Below, in pieces: positions 54,103-64,000 of a stretch of 64,000 nucleotides of DNA; position 1 is the first letter of the stretch, and each line of letters opens with the position of its first letter. The position numbers and the translations under genes are program-made. Origin of the DNA: Tritonibacter multivorans (GTDB lineage Bacteria > Pseudomonadota > Alphaproteobacteria > Rhodobacterales > Rhodobacteraceae). Under the pieces are notes generated by a model. The model was given only the letters and a program-made list of their open reading frames with translations. It had not been told where the DNA came from and searched no databases. Location: positions 1 to 64,000 of the forward strand of contig NZ_CYSD01000018.1 in assembly GCF_001458415.1 (NCBI RefSeq), in the 5' to 3' direction.

Positions 54103-55034
54103 GTAAACAAATCTATGGCCGTGTGGCCCTCATTGGTCTTGGCCTGATTGCCTCCTCGATGTTCTGGGCGATGAAGCGCGCAGGCCTCGCAGGCGAGGTC
54201 ACAGGCTTTGCCCGCAGCGCAGAGACCCGTGACACCGCCCGCAAAATCGGCCTGTGTGATCGCATCTGCGACACGGCTGCCGAGGCCGTGAAAGGCGCGG
54301 ATCTGGTGGTCCTTTGTGTGCCCGTCGGCGCCATGGGCGCGGTGGCCGAAGACATTGCCCCTTTCCTGAAACCCGGCGCGACGGTGTCGGATGTGGGCTC
54401 TGTGAAACGCGCGGTGATCGATGCGGTTGCCCCACATATCCCCGAAGGCGTGCATTTTGTCCCCGCCCACCCGCTGGCAGGCACCGAACATTCCGGCCCT
54501 GAATCCGGTTTTGCCGAGCTTTACGACAATCGCTGGTGCCTGCTTGTGCCGGTCGAGGGCACAGACCCAGAGGCCACGGCCCGCCTGCGTGCCCTGTGGG
54601 AAGGGATGGGCGCCAATGTCGACGAGATGGACGCTGACCACCATGATCTGGTGCTGGCGGTGACCTCCCATACCCCGCACCTGATTGCCTATACGATGGT
54701 CGGTGTGGCCGATGACCTGCGCCGGGTGACGGATAGCGAGGTGATCAAATACTCTGCCGCCGGTTTCCGCGATTTTACCCGCATTGCGGCGTCAGATCCG
54801 ACCATGTGGCGCGATGTGTTCCTGACCAATAAGGACGCAACGCTGGAAATCCTTGGCCGCTTCACCGAAGAGCTCTTTGCGCTGCAGCGGGCGATCCGCA
54901 CCGGCGACGGACAGCAGCTGCATGATTATTTCACCCGCACGCGCGCGATCCGTCGTGGCATTATTGATGCCGGTCAGGACACCGCCGCGCCGAACTTTGG
55001 CCGCCAGACGGCCTCGGGCGAGCCTGCGGAATGA
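54099..55034 (+). CDS. tyrC: Prephenate/arogenate dehydrogenase family protein
   Basis: 311 residues. An N-terminal NAD(P) Rossmann fold with [13 protein letters not shown] (the third Gly is Ala), then the prephenate dehydrogenase domain with [14 protein letters not shown] and [12 protein letters not shown]. It makes hydroxyphenylpyruvate or tyrosine from prephenate or arogenate; specificity cannot be read from sequence. ATGA overlaps with hisC upstream and with the extensin-like gene downstream show one operon. A monofunctional enzyme: no chorismate mutase domain. Confidence 0.92.
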   Translation: MSKQIYGRVALIGLGLIASSMFWAMKRAGLAGEVTGFARSAETRDTARKIGLCDRICDTAAEAVKGADLVVLCVPVGAMGAVAEDIAPFLKPGATVSDVGSVKRAVIDAVAPHIPEGVHFVPAHPLAGTEHSGPESGFAELYDNRWCLLVPVEGTDPEATARLRALWEGMGANVDEMDADHHDLVLAVTSHTPHLIAYTMVGVADDLRRVTDSEVIKYSAAGFRDFTRIAASDPTMWRDVFLTNKDATLEILGRFTEELFALQRAIRTGDGQQLHDYFTRTRAIRRGIIDAGQDTAAPNFGRQTASGEPAE

Positions 55035-55753
55035 TCGGGCGCGCCAGACATATAGCATCCCGTTTCGGGCTGGCCCTCTGTCTGGCGTCAGCGCCCCTGC
55101 AGGCGACTGCGGATATCCCCGCCGTTCAACTGGCGGCGGCTTCTGTGCCGGACAGCTTTACCCCGATCCCCAAGGCGGCAGAGGTCACGCCGGTGCTGTT
55201 TGGCCTTGGCAAAAACAGAAAACGCAACCGCGGCTATGTCTGCGGCGACCGCGAAATTCAGGGCGCGCCGGCTGCGGATATTCCGCCCAAACTGAAGGGC
55301 TGCGGCCTGACAAACGGGGTGCGCGTGACCTCGGTTGCGGGCGTCAAGCTCAGCCAGGCCTCGCTGATGACTTGTGAGACCGCGCAGGCGCTGCAAAAAT
55401 GGGTCGACCGCGATGTGGTCAAAGCCTTTGGGCGCGGCAACAAGCAGGTGGTCGAGCTGCGCGTTGCGGCGCATTACAGCTGCCGCACCCGCAACAATCG
55501 CCCCGGCGCCAAGATTTCGGAACATGGACGGGGCAAAGCCATTGATATTTCGGGGTTTCGTCTGGCCAATGGCACATTGGTCACCGTCCTGAAAGGTTGG
55601 GAACAACGCCGCACCCGCAAGGCCCTGCGCAAGATGTGGCGCGCTGCCTGTGGCCCGTTTGGCACCGTTCTGGGCCCCAATGCCGACCGCTACCACCGCG
55701 ACCATTTCCACTTTGACACCGCGCGCCACCGGGGCGGGTCTTACTGCCGCTGA
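55031..55753 (+). CDS. Extensin-like (D-Ala-D-Ala carboxypeptidase fold) secreted protein
   Basis: 240 residues, signal peptide RHIASRFGLALCLASAPLQA, then an extensin-like C-terminal domain: CGDREIQGAP, KISEHGRGKAIDISGF and DRYHRDHFHFD, motifs shared with the LAS-type zinc peptidase fold (His, Asp, His ligands). The enzyme should act on peptidoglycan peptides or similar targets in the periplasm; the activity is unproven. It overlaps tyrC by four bases, though a functional tie to tyrosine synthesis is doubtful. Confidence 0.85.
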   Translation: MIGRARHIASRFGLALCLASAPLQATADIPAVQLAAASVPDSFTPIPKAAEVTPVLFGLGKNRKRNRGYVCGDREIQGAPAADIPPKLKGCGLTNGVRVTSVAGVKLSQASLMTCETAQALQKWVDRDVVKAFGRGNKQVVELRVAAHYSCRTRNNRPGAKISEHGRGKAIDISGFRLANGTLVTVLKGWEQRRTRKALRKMWRAACGPFGTVLGPNADRYHRDHFHFDTARHRGGSYCR

Positions 55754-55860
55754 TCCGGGCGCAAGCCGCAGCGTTTTGGGCGACCCTGCCATGCGCGACG
55801 GCATTTTTTCTTGCCCCGCACGCCCATCACCGCCATGTATCCCCTGCTACAGGCAAAAGG

Positions 55861-56400
55861 ATGAGTGACGATATGAGCATGTGGGTCTTTGGCTATGGAT
55901 CGCTTCTGTGGAACCCGGAATTCCCGGTGGCCCGCCGCGAGGTCGCAACCCTAAAAGGTTATTCCCGCTCGTTCTGCATGCGCTCGATCCACCACCGCGG
56001 CACGGAGGAAAACCCCGGTCTTGTGCTGGCCCTGGACGCGGTGATGGACGGCAATTGCACCGGTCTGGCGCTGCAGGTCGAACCGGGCCACGAAGAGGTG
56101 ACGCTGGCCGCCCTGCGCGAGCGCGAACTGGTGTCCTCGGCCTATCTCGAACGCTTCTTGGATGTGGAGTTCACCAGCGGTGAGGTGGTCGAAGCCGTCG
56201 CCTATGTGATCGACCCGGACCATGTGCAATACTGCGATCTGCCGCTGGAAGAACAGGCGCAGATTATCGCCCGCGCCACCGGCGGGCGGGGGCCCAATCG
56301 GGACTATCTGTTCAACACCGCCTCCCATCTGAGCGAGATCGGCTTGGGCGATGCAGATCTGGACTGGCTGTCTGCCCGCGTCAGAGAACTTTCACAGTAA
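55861..56400 (+). CDS. ChaC-type gamma-glutamylcyclotransferase
   Basis: About 179 residues with the substrate loop WVFGYGSLLWNPEF near the start, LKGYSRSFCMRSIHHRGTEE, and the catalytic Glu in ERELVSSAYLERF. Enzymes of this type split glutathione into 5-oxoproline and Cys-Gly. Two starts are possible (ATG 55861 or ATG 55873, MSMWVFGYG); neither has an ideal ribosome site. It lies between the extensin-like gene and the MotA-like gene, with 107 and 76 bases on the two sides. Confidence 0.9.
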   Translation: MSDDMSMWVFGYGSLLWNPEFPVARREVATLKGYSRSFCMRSIHHRGTEENPGLVLALDAVMDGNCTGLALQVEPGHEEVTLAALRERELVSSAYLERFLDVEFTSGEVVEAVAYVIDPDHVQYCDLPLEEQAQIIARATGGRGPNRDYLFNTASHLSEIGLGDADLDWLSARVRELSQ

Positions 56401-56476
56401 ATCCTTGGCTCAACAGACACTTTCGGTCTAGGTTCCATTCGAACCTTACGAAATTTCGTGTCAGGAGCCGAGCAGA

Positions 56477-57682
56477 ATGGCGCAGCAACCCCAGCGGGAA
56501 ACCCGACCACAGTTTTCACAGCCTGTGCGGCAAGTGGTGCTGATGTTGATTGCGCTGGGGCTGGCGGGCGGTGGTGTCTTTGTGGCGCTGCCCCGCGTGC
56601 TGCCGGTGTTTCTGGCGAACCCTTACCTGAATGGGTTTATCCTGTTTGTGTTCGGCATCGGCGTGCTGGCCACCTTCTGGCAGGCCTTCCAGCTGATCAA
56701 TTCGGTGCGCTGGATTGAACGCTTTGCGGGCGGTATTGCCAATGCGCAGGATCGCCCGCCGTCAATGCTGGCACCGCTGGCCTCGCTCCTGCGGTCGCGC
56801 GGGGCGCGGATGCAGCTCGGCTCGGCCTCGACCCGGTCGATCCTGGACTCGGTTGCGGAACGGATCGACGAAGAACGCGAAATCACCCGCTATATTGTCA
56901 ATCTGTTGATCTTTCTGGGCCTGCTGGGCACCTTCTATGGTCTGGCCACCACTGTGCCCGCGCTTGTGGAAACCATCCGCGCCTTGGCTCCGAAGGAAGG
57001 GGAGGCAGGGATCGCCATCTTCAACCGTCTGATGACCGGGCTTGAGACGCAGCTGGATGGCATGGGCGTTGCCTTTGCGTCGTCCCTGCTGGGCCTGGCG
57101 GGATCGCTGATTGTGGGTCTTTTGGAACTGTTTGCGGGCCACGGACAGAACCGGTTCTACCGCGAACTGGAAGAATGGCTGTCGTCCTTCACCCGCGTCA
57201 GCTTCTCGTCCGGCGAAGACAGCGGCACAGGCGAGGGCAGCGCGGTCAGCCAGGTGCTCGACACGATGGTTGAACAGATGGACGCGCTACAGGCGATGTT
57301 TGTGGAAACCGCGCAGGGCCGCGCCGAGGTCGAGGGTCAGATCTCGCGCCTTGTGACCACCATCGAGGAAATGAATCAGCGGCAGGATGAAACCTCTGCC
57401 GTCTCGGCCGCGATTGAACGGGTGGCCATCGGTCAGGAAACCCTGACCGAACTGCTGCGCGCCCAAGGCGACGTGGGGATCGACGCCGAAAGCCGGATGC
57501 GCCTGCGTTCGATTGACGTGCAGATGCTGCGCATTCTCGAAGAAATCTCCGCCGGCCGTCAAGAAAGCCTCGCCGAGCTGCGCAAAGACATCGACATGCT
57601 GGTCAAAGCCTTTGCCACGCCGCGCGGGCTGGTGCGCACCACGCGCGGCTCACCGACACCGCCGCCCACACAGGAGGGCTAA
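56477..57682 (+). CDS. MotA/TolQ/ExbB-like proton-channel protein with cytoplasmic tail
   Basis: 401 residues. Predicted membrane helices lie at about 19-41, 48-70, 137-160 and 190-218; the third contains LIFLGLLGTFYGLATTV, the signature of MotA/TolQ/ExbB channels. The stretch between helices 2 and 3 is a cytoplasmic loop of about 70 residues. About 180 C-terminal residues form a cytoplasmic helical tail with coiled-coil heptads (VSQVLDTMVEQMDALQAMFV). The partner gene starts three bases after the stop. It should form a membrane pentamer driven by ion flow. The biological role is unknown to me. Confidence 0.8.
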   Translation: MAQQPQRETRPQFSQPVRQVVLMLIALGLAGGGVFVALPRVLPVFLANPYLNGFILFVFGIGVLATFWQAFQLINSVRWIERFAGGIANAQDRPPSMLAPLASLLRSRGARMQLGSASTRSILDSVAERIDEEREITRYIVNLLIFLGLLGTFYGLATTVPALVETIRALAPKEGEAGIAIFNRLMTGLETQLDGMGVAFASSLLGLAGSLIVGLLELFAGHGQNRFYRELEEWLSSFTRVSFSSGEDSGTGEGSAVSQVLDTMVEQMDALQAMFVETAQGRAEVEGQISRLVTTIEEMNQRQDETSAVSAAIERVAIGQETLTELLRAQGDVGIDAESRMRLRSIDVQMLRILEEISAGRQESLAELRKDIDMLVKAFATPRGLVRTTRGSPTPPPTQEG

Positions 57683-57685
57683 GCC

Positions 57686-59569
57686 ATGGCCCTGTCGCGC
57701 CGCACCGGCCAACGGTTCCAGGGTTCGATCTGGCCCGGCTTTGTGGATGCCATGACCGGGCTGTTGCTGGTTCTGATGTTTGTGCTGACCATCTTTATGG
57801 TCGTTCAATCCGTGCTGCGCGACACGATTTCAGGGCAGGAAAGTGAACTGGATGCGCTCTCGGCCGAGGTTTCGGCGCTGGCGCGTGCGCTTGGTGTCAA
57901 GGAACGCGAGGCGTCAGATCTGGAGACCCGCCTTGGCACGCTCGGCGCGACGCTTTCGGACACCCAAAGCGCCCTTGCAACCGCCCAGAACCAGCTCAGC
58001 CAGCAGGCCGCCCGTATTGCCGCGCTGACCGGGGAACGGGACCAGACGCAGGCAGAACTGGATGCGGCCCAAACCCGTATCACCGGGTTCGAGGCGCAGG
58101 TCGCTGCCCTGATTGCCGGGCGCGACGCGGCAGAGGCGCGGATTGCGGATCTGACCACGGCCCGTGATGCGCTTGCCGCCTCCGAGGCTGCGCTGATTGA
58201 TGAACGCGAGGCGCTGAACCTCGCGCTGGCCCAGACCCGAACCGAAATTGACGCGCAGGCCGAGGCCGCCCGTCTGGCCGCTGCCCGCCGCGAGGCGCTC
58301 GAGGCGCTGGTGGCGGATCTCGAAGCCAAAGGCGCGGCGCAGGCGACCCGTCTGACGGAACTCGAAACCCAGCTCACGGATGAAGAAGCCGCCCGTCTGA
58401 CAGAGGCCGCCGCCGCCGAAGCCCTGCGCGACCGTCTTCAGAACGCCGACGCCGAACTCACCGCAATGACCCTGTCGCTGGAAGCCGAACGCCAACGGGC
58501 CGAGGACACGCTGACCCTGCTGGCCGCCGCCGAGGCCGCGCAATCGCAGCTGGACGAAAAGCTGACAGAGGCGCTGGCCACGATCGAAGAAGCCCGCGCC
58601 GCCCGCGCCGCGCTGGAGGAAGGCACCGCCAGCGACAAGGAACGCCTGACCGCCGCGCTTGCGGAACTCGAACAACTGCGCGCCGCCGCCGGGGATCAGG
58701 CCGATCTGCAGGCGCGGCTGCTGGCTGCTCTTGGCGCGCAGGAACAGGCCGAGGGGCAGGCGGCGGAACGGGGCGATCTGCTGGCACAGGCGCGCGAAGC
58801 GCTCAGCGAAGAACAACAGATTTCAGAAGCCGCCCGCCGTGAAACCGCCCTGCTGAACCAACAGGTTGCGGCGCTGCGGGAACAACTGGGCGGTCTGCAG
58901 GCCTTGCTGGATGATTTCAAGGAACGTGACGCGGCCCAGTCGGTGCAGTTGCAGTCCTTGGGGCAGGATCTGAACGCTGCATTGGCCCGCGCCGCCGCCG
59001 AAGAACGCCGCGCTCGCCTGCTCGAAGAGGCAGAGCGCAAGCGTCTGGAAGAAGAGCAGGAACGGCTGCGCGCTGAACGCGACCAGCTCTCTACTCAGGC
59101 CGAGGATCTGGAGCGCTACCGCTCTGATTTCTTTGGTCGCCTGCGCGAGGTTCTGGGCGATCAGGAAGGCGTGCGTATTGTCGGCGACCGCTTTGTCTTT
59201 GCCTCCGAGGTGCTGTTTGGTCTGGGCAGCGCAGAACTGTCCCCTGCAGGTCAGACCGAGATCGCCAAGGTCGCGGCCATTCTGACCTCGGTCGCCAGCG
59301 AAATCCCGGCAGAGCTGAACTGGATCATTCGGGTCGACGGCCACACCGACAATCAGGCCTTTTTTGGCACCGGCAAATATGCCGACAACTGGGAACTCAG
59401 CCAGGGCCGCGCCCTGTCCGTTGTACGCTATATGATCGACAACCTGGGCATTCCGCCGAACCGTCTGGCCGCCAATGGGTTCGGAGAGTTCCAGCCGATC
59501 AACCCCGACGACACCGAAGCGGCCCGCGCCCAGAACCGGCGGATCGAACTCAAGCTGACCGAACGGTAA
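57686..59569 (+). CDS. MotB/OmpA-like protein with very long periplasmic coiled coil
   Basis: 627 residues. A short cytoplasmic N-terminus and one membrane helix (WPGFVDAMTGLLLVLMFVLT) with an Asp at residue 22, in the place of the ion-binding Asp of MotB, come first. Then follow about 430 residues of Ala/Glu/Gln/Leu/Arg-rich coiled coil (about 48-480) and a C-terminal OmpA-type peptidoglycan-binding domain (IIRVDGHTDNQAFF, SQGRALSVVRYMIDNLGI, then NRRIELKLTER). It should form a dimer inside the TolQ/MotA-like pentamer, reaching across the periplasm to the cell wall. MotB itself has only a short linker here. Confidence 0.83.
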   Translation: MALSRRTGQRFQGSIWPGFVDAMTGLLLVLMFVLTIFMVVQSVLRDTISGQESELDALSAEVSALARALGVKEREASDLETRLGTLGATLSDTQSALATAQNQLSQQAARIAALTGERDQTQAELDAAQTRITGFEAQVAALIAGRDAAEARIADLTTARDALAASEAALIDEREALNLALAQTRTEIDAQAEAARLAAARREALEALVADLEAKGAAQATRLTELETQLTDEEAARLTEAAAAEALRDRLQNADAELTAMTLSLEAERQRAEDTLTLLAAAEAAQSQLDEKLTEALATIEEARAARAALEEGTASDKERLTAALAELEQLRAAAGDQADLQARLLAALGAQEQAEGQAAERGDLLAQAREALSEEQQISEAARRETALLNQQVAALREQLGGLQALLDDFKERDAAQSVQLQSLGQDLNAALARAAAEERRARLLEEAERKRLEEEQERLRAERDQLSTQAEDLERYRSDFFGRLREVLGDQEGVRIVGDRFVFASEVLFGLGSAELSPAGQTEIAKVAAILTSVASEIPAELNWIIRVDGHTDNQAFFGTGKYADNWELSQGRALSVVRYMIDNLGIPPNRLAANGFGEFQPINPDDTEAARAQNRRIELKLTER

Positions 59570-59606
59570 TACCGCCCGGTCAGCCCCGTCAGCGGGTTAA
59601 GCTGCG

Positions 59607-60581
59607 TCAGTTGACGGTCATATCGTGGGTGATTTCGCCCACAACCTTGCCCTTTCGGATCAAACGGGCCTGACCGGAATATTGGCCCGGTTTCAACGGG
59701 TCTTTCAGGCGAATGCCACCGGCACGGAACAGGCGCGCCTGCGTTTTTTCCAGCGGGACTTCGGTGTGGAACACCGGCGCGCTTTTGGGGCCAAGGATCG
59801 ACAGTTCCATCCGGTCGCCCGCCCGCGCGCCATAGGCCATGGCCCAGAACACCAGCGCCGGGGCATCTGCGGGCAGGGGGCTTTGGTCGGCGGTCCCGGC
59901 GGTCACAGCGCCATAGTCCGGCACGTGATCGGCAAAGCCTGCGGTCAGAAAATCCCCGGCCTCATAGGGCACCGGGTGCGCCCAATGGGTTTCAGAACCC
60001 GCCGCGCCGCAACTGTCGGCGGCATTGGGATCCAGATCCGGGGTGAAAGGGTCGCGGAGTTCTTTGCCCTTGCGCAGCGAGATATGCAGATGCGGGAACT
60101 GCGTTGCGCCCGACAGGCCAACCAGCGCCAAAGGCGTCCCGGCCTCCACATAGGTGCCATCCTGCACCAGCACAGAGCCGCGTTTGAGGTGGCAATACTG
60201 GGTGATCCAACCGTCGCCATGGCGGATCGCCACGCGGTTGCCGCACTCGCGCCCTTGGATGCTGGCGCGGTTCTCGGCCGTCAGGATCTGATCCGGCATC
60301 TCGTCGCGCACGCCGACCACGGTGCCTGCCGCGGCGGCCAGCACGCGGACACCTTCCTCCATCGCGGCCAAGGTGGGCAGGGCAATGTCAGTGCCGCTGT
60401 GGCCATCATAGCTGAGGCTGCCACAGGTGAAGTCATGGGCGCCGGGGCCGGGGTCGTGGTCGACATATTGTTGAATATAGCAGTCCTCGCCGAGGGTGCA
60501 GTCCATCGGCCAGTCCAAAACGAGTTCGCTCGCCACCGTGGGGGTGGCGAGCGATAAAATCAGAGGAAGTCCTCGCAGCAC
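59607..60581 (-). CDS. Secreted M23-family (LytM-type) metallopeptidase
   Basis: 324 residues with a signal peptide (PLILSLATPTVAS). The peptidase domain shows zinc ligands HSGTDIA (His, Asp) and HLH in FPHLHISL, with a catalytic His in QYCHLKRG. It is expected to cut peptidoglycan cross-bridges or other peptides in the envelope. It runs opposite to the MotA/MotB-like pair, tail to tail. It ends 38 bases from the stop of the MotB-like gene. Several cysteines in the first third may form disulfides. Confidence 0.85.
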   Translation of the reverse strand: MLRGLPLILSLATPTVASELVLDWPMDCTLGEDCYIQQYVDHDPGPGAHDFTCGSLSYDGHSGTDIALPTLAAMEEGVRVLAAAAGTVVGVRDEMPDQILTAENRASIQGRECGNRVAIRHGDGWITQYCHLKRGSVLVQDGTYVEAGTPLALVGLSGATQFPHLHISLRKGKELRDPFTPDLDPNAADSCGAAGSETHWAHPVPYEAGDFLTAGFADHVPDYGAVTAGTADQSPLPADAPALVFWAMAYGARAGDRMELSILGPKSAPVFHTEVPLEKTQARLFRAGGIRLKDPLKPGQYSGQARLIRKGKVVGEITHDMTVN

Positions 60582-60586
60582 GGGCG

Positions 60587-62923
<2,337 letters not shown>

Positions 62924-63166
62924 GGGCGTGCTCCTCTGTCTTGGGTTGTGCGGGCGGGTAAGCCTGCAGGGCAAATTCTGTCCCTTCCGACAACCATGTC
63001 CTCATACTGTTAGAGTTTGGTTGATAGAGCGCGGGCTTCAAGGGCTTTTTGCTATTTCCTGTGCACTTTTCGCGCGAATGTGCGCGATCTTGTGGCGGAG
63101 CAGCCCCATTTTCGACCGCTCTACCACCTTTGGCTAGGTATTGGGCAGGTTGTCCGGGCACCGCTA

Positions 63167-63985
63167 TCAGAAGCGGTCTTTCAATCCGCGGATATGGGCA
63201 AAGACCTCTGCATCTGCAACCCCTGCCATATCAAGTGCCGTTTTTAGCGGCTCCAGATGGGCGCGCAGGAAGGGGTTTGTGGCCTTTTCCAGCCCCAGTT
63301 GGGCGGGCACGGTCGGGGTGCCTGCAGCGCGCAGGGCGTCAATTTCGGCGGCACGGGCCACAAGGGCTGCATTTTCGGGCTCCACACTCAGGGCAAAGCG
63401 CGCGTTTGATTGGGTGTATTCATGGCCCGAGTAAACAAGCGTGTCGTCGGGCAGGGCCATCAGCTGTTGCAGCGTCGCCCACATCTGGCCCGGCGTGCCT
63501 TCAAACAGGCGGCCACAGCCCATGACCATCAGGCTGTCGGCGGAAAACAGCGCACCACCTTCGGCTGAGGCATCGGGGTAATAATAGGCAATATGGCCCA
63601 GCGTATGGCCCGGAACATGCAGCACCTGGCAGCGCCCCGCGCCCGTGCCGCCTTCAAAACCGGGTGTCAGCGCCATGTCGAGATCGGGCAGGCGGTCGGC
63701 TTCGTCCTTGGGGCCCATCACCATCATCTTGGGGAAGCGCGCGCGCAGGGCTGCGGTGCCGCCATGGTGGTCCGGGTGGTGGTGGGTGATCATCAGCACG
63801 CCGGGCTCCCAGCCGCGCGCCTCAAGCGCGGCGATCAGCGGTGCGGCTTCGGGGGCGTCGATGACGGCAACCCCGTCGGGGCCATTGACCAAATAGGCGT
63901 AGTTGTCACTCAGACAGGGAACGGTGATGATCTCAAGCGATTGAGTATCTTTATCAAGGGGCACAGTCTCAAGGGGCATGGTCAT
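63167..63985 (-). CDS. gloB: Hydroxyacylglutathione hydrolase (glyoxalase II)
   Basis: 272 residues with the metallo-beta-lactamase metal motif THHHPDHHGG (His68, His70, Asp72, His73) and later ligands in HVPGHTLGHIAYY and YSGHEYTQ. It hydrolyses S-lactoylglutathione to lactate and glutathione. A GGAGCGAG site precedes the ATG at 63985 by only a base or two; the ATG at 63979 (MPLETVPL) is an alternative. The 240 bases between it and clpA hold no feature I can support. Confidence 0.94.
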   Translation of the reverse strand: MTMPLETVPLDKDTQSLEIITVPCLSDNYAYLVNGPDGVAVIDAPEAAPLIAALEARGWEPGVLMITHHHPDHHGGTAALRARFPKMMVMGPKDEADRLPDLDMALTPGFEGGTGAGRCQVLHVPGHTLGHIAYYYPDASAEGGALFSADSLMVMGCGRLFEGTPGQMWATLQQLMALPDDTLVYSGHEYTQSNARFALSVEPENAALVARAAEIDALRAAGTPTVPAQLGLEKATNPFLRAHLEPLKTALDMAGVADAEVFAHIRGLKDRF

Positions 63986-64000
63986 CTCGCTCCATTTTGC

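Noticed and set aside
56477-59569. Complete Zorya defence system
   Set aside because: Only a ZorA/ZorB-like pair is seen. There is no ZorC, ZorD or ZorE-like gene on either side, and size proportions differ (long coil in the MotB-like protein).

Overview
The window looks like a chromosomal segment of an alphaproteobacterium of the Rhodobacteraceae (Roseobacter-type). The DNA is GC-rich, genes are packed with many 4-base ATGA start/stop overlaps, and the gene content fits: an M10 RTX metalloprotease beginning MCxxC, Hint-domain proteins, a NasT/NasS-controlled nitrate assimilation operon, and a prkA-yeaH-spoVR operon. This assignment is inference from reading; no database search was run.

Region 1 (1-1.6 kb): the end of an IS3-family insertion sequence that has cut off an unknown gene, then a MYG1-type DHH hydrolase. 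Region 2 (1.8-16.3 kb): a type I secretion and surface-protein locus. It holds a 1306-residue DUF4347/RTX/Hint exoprotein, an orphan receiver protein, a trypsin-like protease, and on the opposite strand an HlyD-type adaptor, an ABC exporter with a very long N-terminal extension and a TolC-like lipoprotein, all downstream of a 1066-residue Ig-repeat adhesin. Region 3 (16.3-22 kb): a long non-coding stretch, then the prkA-yeaH-spoVR stress operon. Region 4 (22-28.6 kb): glutathione-dependent formaldehyde dehydrogenase, the copper efflux ATPase copA behind a textbook CueR promoter, cueR itself, and a winged-helix/TPR regulator. Region 5 (28.7-35.6 kb): a tandem duplication of tRNA-Gln(TTG) with its promoter, an M10 RTX protease with two RTX blocks, and a two-component system divergent from a DegP/HtrA protease.

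Region 6 (35.7-48.7 kb) is one nitrate assimilation cluster read leftwards: nasT, nasS, an RNA leader, nrtA, nrtB, a double-ATPase nrtCD-like gene, a single-domain haemoglobin, nirB, nirD, nasA and cobA. Nitrate is imported, reduced by NasA and then by the sirohaem enzyme NirBD; CobA supplies the sirohaem precursor. The leader before nrtA carries a two-hairpin ANTAR-type element whose second hairpin overlaps an intrinsic terminator, which is the expected target of NasT.

Region 7 (48.8-64 kb): an LpxR-like outer membrane protein, a second Hint-domain protein, rpsD, a secreted protein, hisC-tyrC-extensin-like genes in one overlapping unit, ChaC, a MotA/TolQ-like plus MotB/OmpA-like pair with a very long coiled coil, an M23 peptidase, clpA and gloB. 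I found no CRISPR array, prophage or complete defence system. The candidates most worth following up are the MotA/MotB-like coiled-coil pair, the nas leader RNA, the Hint-domain proteins and the secretion locus.
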